A stretch of DNA of 6,894 nt, taken from NCBI GenBank assembly GCA_004000625.1, contig SAUS01000101.1, positions 1 to 6,894 on the forward strand, given 5' to 3'. Source of the stretch: Candidatus Cibiobacter qucibialis. GTDB lineage: Bacteria > Bacillota > Clostridia > Oscillospirales > Ruminococcaceae. Each line of letters begins with the position of its first letter. Within the stretch, counting starts at the first letter, position 1. Below are positions 1 through 5,251 of the stretch, in pieces. The notes beneath the pieces were generated by a model. That model ran no database searches. It was given only the letters and a program-made list of their open reading frames with translations, and had not been told where the DNA came from. Position numbers and translations under genes: made by a program.

Positions 1-113
1 CACGATGCGGGTACCGCAACCCGACATTATCGAGCATTTTGGCAACGCAGATGCCGTGCCGCAGCCGCCGGAGCGGTGCTTAAGCCGTAAGGCGGGAATT
101 GTGCGGTGTTGCC
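1..113 (+). repeat. Repeat element copy A (long form, cut by window start)
   Basis: This is the right-hand part of the repeat seen complete at 3336-3619. It matches 3507-3619 at 112 of 113 positions (the only difference is G at 56 versus A at 3562). It ends with the right terminal repeat, reading outward GGCAACACCGCACAATTC on the minus strand. Because it contains the segment before TTATCGAG (position 27), it belongs to the long form. Its left end lies outside the window. It ends 30 bp before the start codon of the following gene. No transposase is visible. Confidence 0.85.
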
Positions 114-143
114 CTAACTCCTACCTAACCACCGGAGGTGCCT

Positions 144-509
144 ATGCCCACTACCCTTACCGCGGCAGATTTTCTTTCGCTGCGCATGCAGTACAAAGCC
201 GAACAGGCGGAAAACGAAATTCCTGCCGTGATCGAACACAACTTCAAAGATGGCCGCATGGTGGACCATTATTTTGTGGTGCCCGGTCCCGCCCTGCTGG
301 CTGATGAAGCCGTGCAGGACTTTGGCGGCAAAATCGAGAACATCCTGTTTCTGCAGCAGAGCGAACCCGGCGCACCGTGGCAGGTGCTGCTGCACGAACC
401 TTCTATGATCCGGGAGATCACCTTTGAAATGCCGGAGGAAGAGTTCCGCGCCATGCTGGCCAAGAACAACCTGATCCTGCCCGGTGACCCCGGCTTTGTG
501 ATGCCATAA
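144..509 (+). CDS. Hypothetical protein, 121 aa, not recognised
   Basis: The start is ATG 144, chosen because GGAGG at 134-138 lies 5 nt upstream; a GTG at 138 overlaps that site and is unlikely. The stop is TAA 507-509. The product is a small, acidic, apparently soluble protein without signal peptide or membrane segment. It begins MPTTLTAADFLSLRMQYKAE and has a central hydrophobic stretch around VDHYFVVPGPALLADEAV. Near the C-terminus is an acidic helix-like segment, FEMPEEEFRAMLAKNNL. I do not recognise a family and assign no function. The gene is enclosed by two inverted copies of the repeat (ends at 113 and 537), leaving little room for its own promoter. No clear -10/-35 pair is seen between 113 and 144, so transcription probably starts inside or beyond copy A. 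No separate terminator follows, although copy B can fold. Reality as a gene rests on the ribosome binding site, a full-length frame between the repeats and protein-like composition. Confidence 0.72.
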   Translation: MPTTLTAADFLSLRMQYKAEQAENEIPAVIEHNFKDGRMVDHYFVVPGPALLADEAVQDFGGKIENILFLQQSEPGAPWQVLLHEPSMIREITFEMPEEEFRAMLAKNNLILPGDPGFVMP

Positions 510-536
510 GCTCTAGGGTGTATCTGATAAGCCAAA

Positions 537-708
537 GGCAACACCGCACAATTCCCGCCTTGCGGCTTAAGCACCGCTCCGGCAGCTGCGGCACGGCATC
601 TGCGTTGCCAAAATGCTCGATAAGACATCCAGTATTATCTGCGCTTTTGGCTTGGCATCTGCCGCACCTCGCTCGCCGTATCGGCACTTAGAATTATGCG
701 GTATTGCC
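537..708 (-). repeat. Repeat element copy B (short form, complete, reversed)
   Basis: This is a complete 172-bp copy in the opposite orientation to A and C. Its right end (537-623) matches copy A 27-113 with 2 differences in 87. Its left part (626-708) matches copy C 3336-3418 with 1 difference in 83. Between them, the dinucleotide at 624-625 replaces 114 bp present in copy C (3419-3532). The termini form an imperfect 18-bp inverted repeat: GGCAACACCGCACAATTC at 537 and, read from the other side, GGCAATACCGCATAATTC ending at 708. CAAA sits directly outside both ends (533-536 and 709-712), a possible 4-bp target duplication. It could be a MITE-like element or another foldable intergenic repeat. 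Confidence 0.85.
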
Positions 709-810
709 CAAAATTCAGTCTATTTCTTTTGTTTTCAGATATGCCTTTAAGCAGTGCAAGTTTTTGCGGGATTAAAGTTCGTTTTTTTGTCTATTCTGCC
801 GCTTACCCAC

Positions 811-839
811 TTGCATAGCGCGGCAAATGCGTATATAAT
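811..839 (+). promoter_or_regulatory. Sigma-A-type promoter of ireB
   Basis: The -35 box is TTGCAT (811-816) and the -10 box is TATAAT (834-839), separated by exactly 17 bp. Transcription would begin near 846, about 50 nt before the ireB start codon. The -10 region reads AATGCGTATATAATAG, and the same 16 bases occur in the murD promoter. Seen directly; promoter activity is inferred. Confidence 0.85.
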
Positions 840-896
840 AGAGTGAAACAGCATGTGGGATATTGATAGGCCCGATGCAGAAGGGGGTTGTTGCTA

Positions 897-1151
897 ATGG
901 CGATTTCTGAACCTACCGCGGTATTCTCTATCCGCGACGATAAAGACCAGGAGATCAAGCAGGTTATGCAGCTTGTTTACGGTGCACTGGAGGAGAAGGG
1001 CTATAACCCCGTCAACCAGCTGGTCGGCTATATTCTTTCGGAGGACCCGACTTATATCACTACTTACAAGAACGCCCGTTCGCTGATTCGCCGCATTGAC
1101 CGCGACGATCTGCTGCAGGCCCTTGTGCGTGATTATGTCCGCAACGGCTGA
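897..1151 (+). CDS. ireB: IreB family regulatory phosphoprotein (UPF0297/DUF965)
   Basis: The 84-residue product matches the small IreB (YrzL) family, typically 80-90 residues. The hallmark core is clear: LEEKGYNPVNQLVGYILSED at residues 31-50, then PTYITTYKNARSLIRRIDRD and a C-terminal LVRDYV. In Enterococcus faecalis IreB is phosphorylated near its N-terminus by the PASTA-domain Ser/Thr kinase IreK and influences cephalosporin tolerance. Here Ser4 and Thr7 (MAISEPT) are candidate acceptor residues by position, which is inference. ATG 897 was chosen because AAGGGGG at 881-887 lies 9 nt upstream; in-frame TTG codons at 888 and 891 are too close to that site. The gene has its own promoter (811-839), and a terminator begins about 20 nt after the stop codon. 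It is therefore probably monocistronic, lacking the ruvX and DUF1292 neighbours common in Firmicutes. Confidence 0.95.
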   Translation: MAISEPTAVFSIRDDKDQEIKQVMQLVYGALEEKGYNPVNQLVGYILSEDPTYITTYKNARSLIRRIDRDDLLQALVRDYVRNG

Positions 1152-1163
1152 TTGCTTATCTAC

Positions 1164-1217
1164 AAAAAATAACGCCCCGGAACACATTCTGACCAGTGTT
1201 CCGGGGCGTTTTGCATT
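1164..1217. terminator. Bidirectional intrinsic terminator between ireB and the lyase gene
   Basis: A perfect 15-bp stem (AACGCCCCGGAACAC at 1171-1185, its complement at 1196-1210) encloses a 10-nt loop. On the plus strand it is followed by TTTTGCATTTTG, serving ireB. On the minus strand it is followed by A and then six T (complement of 1164-1169), serving the convergent lyase gene that ends at 1264. The minus-strand T tract is the better one. Confidence 0.93.
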
Positions 1218-1263
1218 TTGTACGGTTTTGCTTTTTCTGTTGCTCAGCCTTGCTGTGCCGCTA

Positions 1264-2523
1264 TCAGGCAAAGAAAGCCTTCTGCACAGCGTTCAGCACG
1301 GCGGCGCGGCCTGCGGTAAAGTTTACGCCGCCCTGCAAATAGCAGGTGTAGGGGGCGCGCAGCGGGCCGTCACAGCTGATTTCAATGGTAGAGCCCTCGG
1401 TAAAGGAACCGGATGCCATAATGACCTGGTCGGTATAGCCCGGTTCGTCTGCCGGTTCGGGGCTGACAAAGCTGTCCACTGGAGAGCAGGACTGGATGCC
1501 TGCGCAGAACCCCTGCAGCGCGGCGGCACTGCCGGAATCAAAGCAAGTCACAATATCGTTATGGTCGGCGGTATAGCGGGGCACGGGGTTCACACCCACC
1601 AGCTCCAGCAGGCACTGGGCATACACGGCGGTTTTCAGTGCTTCACACACAACGCCGGGGGCGTAATAGAAGCCGAGGAAAGTATCACGCAGGCTGTCCT
1701 GCGTGCAGCCAAGGTCCTTGCCGATGCCGGGGGCGGTAAAGCGGTGGCTGATTTTTTCCACCAGGTCGGCTTTACCGGCAATATAGCCGCCAGTGGGGGT
1801 AATGCCGCCGCCGGGGTTCTTGATAAAGCTGCCCGCGATAACGTCCGCGCCGGCGGAGAGCGGCTCCCGGATTTGGGTGAACTCGCCATAGCAGTTATCC
1901 ACAAAGATCACCACATCGGGGTTGGCCTTGCGGGCGGTATCGGCTACTTTCTGGATGGTATCCAGGTCAAAGGCGTTGCGCTGGGTATAACCGCGGCTGC
2001 GCTGGATATGCACCACGGTAGCGGTCTTGGCGTGCTCTGCAATGGCGGCATAGTCCGGCGTAAAGTCCGGCAGCAGGGGCACCTCATCGTAATGGATGCC
2101 GTATTCCTGCAGCGTGCCGCAGCCCTTGCCAGCCTCGCCAATACCGATCACGCCTTCCAGCGTATCATAGGGGCGGCCGGTGGCGGCCAGCAGGGTGTCC
2201 CCTGCGCGCAGCAGACCGAACAGCGCCACTGTCAAGGTGTGGGTACCACTCATGAACTGCGGGCGTACCAGAGCGTCCTCGGCCCCCATGCAGCGAGAAA
2301 ATACTTCCTCCAGCTTATTGCGGCTATCGTCCCACACGCCGTAACCGGTGGAGCCAAGGAAATGCCGGGCTTCCACGCCGCAATCCGTAAAGGCGCGCAG
2401 CATTTTCAGTTGGTTATAATCGCGGATCTCTTCCAGGTGGGCAAACTGATCGCGGCAAAGTTCCAGCGTTTTGCGGTCCAGTTCCAGCACCTGGGGTTTC
2501 AAATCATAGAATTGTTCAATCAT
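1264..2523 (-). CDS. PLP-dependent methionine gamma-lyase family / aluminium resistance protein (PF06838, COG4100)
   Basis: The 419-residue product is a fold-type I PLP enzyme of the Met_gamma_lyase family (YnbB-like), usually about 410-430 residues, so it looks complete. Visible features are FLGSTGYGVWDD (residues 55-66), the cofactor-phosphate region RPQFMSGTHT (87-96), the acidic residue expected to contact the pyridine nitrogen in FVDNCYGEF (Asp209), and the Schiff-base lysine in GSFIKNPGGG (Lys235). TPTGGYIAG follows at 242-250. The family name covers carbon-sulfur lyase activity on methionine or cystathionine-like substrates, and the 'aluminium resistance' label comes from homologues; the true substrate is not established. 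The protein is presumably cytosolic. The start is ATG 2523 with AGGA about 7 nt upstream. It lies 24 nt downstream of the GNAT gene, suggesting co-transcription, and ends at the bidirectional terminator. Confidence 0.9.
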   Translation of the reverse strand: MIEQFYDLKPQVLELDRKTLELCRDQFAHLEEIRDYNQLKMLRAFTDCGVEARHFLGSTGYGVWDDSRNKLEEVFSRCMGAEDALVRPQFMSGTHTLTVALFGLLRAGDTLLAATGRPYDTLEGVIGIGEAGKGCGTLQEYGIHYDEVPLLPDFTPDYAAIAEHAKTATVVHIQRSRGYTQRNAFDLDTIQKVADTARKANPDVVIFVDNCYGEFTQIREPLSAGADVIAGSFIKNPGGGITPTGGYIAGKADLVEKISHRFTAPGIGKDLGCTQDSLRDTFLGFYYAPGVVCEALKTAVYAQCLLELVGVNPVPRYTADHNDIVTCFDSGSAAALQGFCAGIQSCSPVDSFVSPEPADEPGYTDQVIMASGSFTEGSTIEISCDGPLRAPYTCYLQGGVNFTAGRAAVLNAVQKAFFA

Positions 2524-2547
2524 AGTGTATCCTGTCTGTTTTACTTA

Positions 2548-3294
2548 TTATAATTTATACTTAACGTACTGTTTTTGCAGTACAAAACCAAGGCGTTCAT
2601 AAAAGCGGCAGCGCTCTGCCGCGCACAAAAATGTCACGGTCCAGCCCTCCCCTGCCAGCTCGTTGGCCAGGTAGGGAATCAGCCAGCCGCCGATGCCCCG
2701 CCCGCGCAGCTCCGGCAGGGTTTCCCCCATTGCCATATAGGCTTCGCCGTTGGCCATGGCATAAGCCCCCACAGTGCTCACCGGGCGGCCTGCTGCATCC
2801 TGCAAAGCCAGCACACGGGCAAAGCCGTGGGCCAGCGCGGTACAGGTTTCGGAATAATAGCAGTCCTGCCGTTCCGGTTCCTGCGGGAAAAGCTGGGTTG
2901 CCAGGCGCAAGACAGATGGGCTGCGATTCAGCATATAGCCCTGATGTTCTTGCGCCAGCGGCAGACGATCCTGAGGTGGCATACTATACAGGAACAGCGG
3001 CTCCCCCGCTGCAGCGGGCAGTAGGGGCGTTTCTTCCGCAATCAGATGGGCGATGCCCGCAAACTGCAAAAAGCTTAGCAGTTCCTCCCAGTCCTGGGGG
3101 GTGCCGCACAGCTGGGCGGTGCTGCCGTTCAGGGTCAGGGCCGCACCAGGCAGGGTGAAGAGCCGCACCGGGGCACCGGGGTTATCTGCCCACAGGGCCA
3201 GGTCACGCCCCATCACGGCACGAAAATAAGGAGCCCCTTGAATGGCCGTCGCAAACGCCTGCTTGTGCGCGGGGGTGGTGACAGCCTGAATCAT
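2548..3294 (-). CDS. GNAT family N-acetyltransferase, 248 aa
   Basis: The C-terminal half is a GNAT domain. The acetyl-CoA pyrophosphate-binding motif RGRGIGGWL lies at residues 197-205, within LPELRGRGIGGWLIPYLANE. The usual terminal segment CAAERCRFYERLGF is at 224-237, giving the Tyr (232) often used as general acid. The N-terminal half (about 1-110) is less typical and is probably a second, degenerate lobe. The acceptor substrate cannot be predicted. The frame stays open upstream for 83 more codons into repeat copy C. The true start is nevertheless ATG 3294, because AAAGGAG (complement of 3301-3307) lies 6 nt upstream and the upstream residues are encoded by the repeat. It leads the lyase gene by 24 nt. 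No convincing promoter was found upstream; transcripts may begin inside the repeat or read through from murD. Confidence 0.88.
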   Translation of the reverse strand: MIQAVTTPAHKQAFATAIQGAPYFRAVMGRDLALWADNPGAPVRLFTLPGAALTLNGSTAQLCGTPQDWEELLSFLQFAGIAHLIAEETPLLPAAAGEPLFLYSMPPQDRLPLAQEHQGYMLNRSPSVLRLATQLFPQEPERQDCYYSETCTALAHGFARVLALQDAAGRPVSTVGAYAMANGEAYMAMGETLPELRGRGIGGWLIPYLANELAGEGWTVTFLCAAERCRFYERLGFVLQKQYVKYKL

Positions 3295-3300
3295 GGGGAA

Positions 3301-3307
3301 CTCCTTT
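3301..3307 (-). promoter_or_regulatory. Ribosome binding site fixing the GNAT start
   Basis: AAAGGAG on the minus strand, 6 nt before ATG 3294. It decides against the longer in-frame start at 3543, which lies inside repeat copy C and has no comparable site. Confidence 0.85.
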
Positions 3308-3335
3308 AGGTTTGATTTTGAGGTTGCGGAGATTG

Positions 3336-3619
3336 GGCAATACCGCATAATTCTAAGTGCTGATACGGCGAGCGAGGTGCGGCAGATGCCAAGCCAAAAG
3401 CGCAGATAATACTGGATGCTGCAAAGGTGAGCGCCGCCAGTGGCGGAAACAGCGAACCGAAGCAGGGGCAGCGGTCGCAGAGTGCGAGGGGCTTTTGCCC
3501 CCGAAGCACGATGCGGGTACCGCAACCCGACATTATCGAGCATTTTGGCAACGCAGATGCCATGCCGCAGCCGCCGGAGCGGTGCTTAAGCCGTAAGGCG
3601 GGAATTGTGCGGTGTTGCC
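3336..3619 (+). repeat. Repeat element copy C (long form, complete, 284 bp)
   Basis: This is the only complete long copy. Left terminus GGCAATACCGCATAATTC and right terminus (read inward on minus) GGCAACACCGCACAATTC are an 18-bp inverted repeat with 2 mismatches. Relative to copy B it carries 114 additional bases (3419-3532). That segment holds two hairpins: CCGCC-AGT-GGCGG at 3434-3446 and GGGGC-TTTT-GCCCC at 3488-3501, the second extendable by GTGC/GCAC (3482-3485 and 3506-3509). No target duplication is evident (ATTG left, TAAA right). It fills most of the gap between murD and the GNAT gene. No coding function is supported: frames through it are open but are not protein-like and differ between copies. 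Confidence 0.9.
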
Positions 3620-3632
3620 TAAAGTTTTTTCG

Positions 3633-3655
3633 GTTCCTTTTTTCAAAAAAGGAAC
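3633..3655. repeat. Perfect A/T-rich palindrome, possible terminator of murD
   Basis: GTTCCTTTTTT (3633-3643) is the exact complement of AAAAAAGGAAC (3645-3655), with a single base between. It lies 23 bp past the murD stop codon and 14 bp from the end of repeat copy C. On the minus (murD) strand no T tract follows the stem, so it is not a canonical intrinsic terminator. On the plus strand a run of T precedes it. It may slow transcription, act as a weak terminator, or be a separate small repeat. Confidence 0.6.
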
Positions 3656-3678
3656 AAACAACCCCCGTAATCCCGTAA

Positions 3679-5076
3679 TTACTGAAGCTCGTTGACAATA
3701 CGCTTGTAGTCACGGCCGCGGACTTCAAAGTTGGGGTAAAGGTCAAAGGACGCCGATGCCGGCGACAGGCTGACGATGTCACCCGGCTTGGCTGCGCCGC
3801 GTGCCAGCTCAACGGCATGCTGCATGCTGTCTGCGTGCAGGATCGGCAATGCCTGCGGGTCAAAGTTCGGGTCCTCGCGCACAGCCTTTTCAATGCGCGG
3901 TGCGGTTGCCCCCATCAGCACCAACACTTTGACATGTGCCACGATTTCCGGTGCCAGCGGCTCATAGGGGATTTTTTTGTCATAGCCGCCCGCAATCAGG
4001 ATGATCTTCTGGTCAAAGCTGCGCAGGCCCGCAATGGTGCGGGTGGGGCTGGATGCGATGGAGTCATTGTAATACGTTACGCCATCCAGCACGCGAACCG
4101 GCTCAATGCGGTGTTCCACGCCGGTAAAGGTAGAGCCAACCTGACGCATGACATCCACCGGAACGCGGCCCCAGACCGCTGCAATGGCGGCCAGCAGATT
4201 TTCCACGTTGTGCAGGCCGCGCAGCTTTACTTCTGCACGGGGCAGCACGGGGGTCACAACACCGTTTTCGGCATAGCAGAGGGTGTCATCACTCTCTCGC
4301 AGGAATGCACCGTGGTCGGTCTCGTGCAGGCGGGTGAACCAGAACTGTTCGCCTTTGCAGTCAGCGGCCATGCTCCGGGTGATATCATTCTCATAACCCA
4401 GTACGGCGCGGCAGGGTGGCTCCTGCCAAAGCAGAATGTTGCGTTTGGCATCAATATACTCCTGCATATCCTTGTGGTGGTCCAGGTGGTTGGGGGTCAC
4501 GTTGGTCACAACCGCCACCTTGGGACTCTTGCGCATGCTGATCAGCTGGAAGCTGGAAAGTTCCACAACAGCGATATCAGCCGGGGTAACGTCCGGCAGC
4601 TGGGGCAGCAGGGCTGCGCCAATGTTGCCGCCCAGGAACACCTTGCGGCCGGCAGCCTCAAACATCTTGGCAATCAGGGTGGTGGTGGTGGTTTTGCCGT
4701 CAGAGCCGGTCACAGCCACGATCTCGCAGGGGCACAGCTCAAAAAAGAGTTCTACCTCGCTGGTCACAAGCGCACCGGCCTGTTTGGCGGCCTGCAGCTC
4801 CGGCTTAAAGAATTCATAGCCGGGGGTGCGCATGATGATATCCTGTCCGGCAAAGCCATCGGTATAATGCTCGCCAAGGCTAAGCTTTACGTTCAGCTTG
4901 CGCAGCGTATCGGCGTAATCACCAAAATCATCCAAGCTCTTTTTCTGGTCGCAGAGGGTGATATCTGCCCCCAGCGCGGCAAGCATGGTGATGCACGGTT
5001 TGTGGCTGACGCCCGCACCGATGAATGCCACCTTTTTGCCAGCGACCATTGCTTTAAGTTGTTCCATGGGAGTCAT
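3679..5076 (-). CDS. murD: UDP-N-acetylmuramoyl-L-alanine--D-glutamate ligase (MurD)
   Basis: MurD is the cytoplasmic ATP-dependent Mur ligase that adds D-glutamate to UDP-MurNAc-L-Ala in peptidoglycan precursor synthesis. At 465 residues it has the usual family length and all three domains. These are an N-terminal Rossmann-like domain (VAFIGAGVSHKPC, residues 16-28), a central ATPase with P-loop VTGSDGKTTT (122-131) and NHLDHH (196-201), and a C-terminal ligand domain. Lys211 in DAKRNIL is the likely carbamylated lysine. The C-terminal domain contains YYNDSIASSPTRT (335-347) and LSPASASFD (437-445). ATG 5076 is chosen because AGGAGG lies 10 nt upstream; the frame extends 54 codons further but without family similarity, and a second ATG at 5067 is less conserved in position. 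It has its own promoter and is separated from prs by a terminator, so it is probably transcribed independently. It is away from any visible dcw cluster. Confidence 0.97.
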   Translation of the reverse strand: MTPMEQLKAMVAGKKVAFIGAGVSHKPCITMLAALGADITLCDQKKSLDDFGDYADTLRKLNVKLSLGEHYTDGFAGQDIIMRTPGYEFFKPELQAAKQAGALVTSEVELFFELCPCEIVAVTGSDGKTTTTTLIAKMFEAAGRKVFLGGNIGAALLPQLPDVTPADIAVVELSSFQLISMRKSPKVAVVTNVTPNHLDHHKDMQEYIDAKRNILLWQEPPCRAVLGYENDITRSMAADCKGEQFWFTRLHETDHGAFLRESDDTLCYAENGVVTPVLPRAEVKLRGLHNVENLLAAIAAVWGRVPVDVMRQVGSTFTGVEHRIEPVRVLDGVTYYNDSIASSPTRTIAGLRSFDQKIILIAGGYDKKIPYEPLAPEIVAHVKVLVLMGATAPRIEKAVREDPNFDPQALPILHADSMQHAVELARGAAKPGDIVSLSPASASFDLYPNFEVRGRDYKRIVNELQ

Positions 5077-5086
5077 AATGGAAAAA

Positions 5087-5092
5087 CCTCCT
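5087..5092 (-). promoter_or_regulatory. Ribosome binding site of murD
   Basis: AGGAGG on the minus strand, 10 nt before ATG 5076. This consensus site fixes the murD start and excludes the longer frame reaching 5238, which would begin upstream of the murD promoter's start point. Confidence 0.85.
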
Positions 5093-5157
5093 GACAAATA
5101 AATTTGGAGCCGCGCTGACAATGCAGCAGCCCCACAAAAATGCCCTTGTACGCAACT

Positions 5158-5186
5158 ATTATATACGCATTCCCCGCCTGTTGCAA
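5158..5186 (-). promoter_or_regulatory. Sigma-A-type promoter of murD
   Basis: On the minus strand TTGCAA (5186-5181) and TATAAT (5163-5158) are separated by exactly 17 bp, with a predicted start near 5151 and a leader of about 75 nt. The block AATGCGTATATAATAG is identical to that in the ireB promoter, and 12 of the 17 spacer positions agree. Confidence 0.85.
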
Positions 5187-5197
5187 TCAATCCGGGC

Positions 5198-5236
5198 AAA
5201 AAGTTTGCCTGCGGCCGGTTACAGCCGCAGGCAAAC
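5198..5236 (-). terminator. Intrinsic terminator of prs
   Basis: A perfect 13-bp stem (GTTTGCCTGCGGC at 5203-5215, complement at 5224-5236) encloses an 8-nt loop. On the minus strand it is followed by five T (complement of 5198-5202). It begins about 15 nt after the prs stop codon and just before the murD promoter, insulating the two genes. Confidence 0.93.
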
Positions 5237-5251
5237 AACTTATTCCGTCAA

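Noticed and set aside
1..708. Composite transposon or insertion sequence
   Set aside because: The repeats carry no transposase and the gene between them has no transposase or passenger-type motif, so only a MITE-like label is justified.
1096..2553. Long open frame on + across the lyase gene
   Set aside because: It is the complement of a clear PLP enzyme with conserved motifs; its composition (Gly/Ala/His-rich) is typical of an antisense shadow.
2548..3543. Longer 331-residue version of the GNAT protein starting inside repeat copy C
   Set aside because: The first 83 residues come from the repeat and its flank and have no GNAT similarity; a good ribosome binding site fits ATG 3294 instead.
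537..3619. CRISPR array
   Set aside because: Copies are long (172-284 bp), far apart and in both orientations, with no regular spacers and no cas genes.
3306..3893. 195-residue minus frame over copy C and the end of murD
   Set aside because: It overlaps murD in another frame and is made largely of repeat sequence.
3817..5094. Long + frame across murD
   Set aside because: It is antisense to murD, lacks a ribosome binding site and shows no domain-like motifs.
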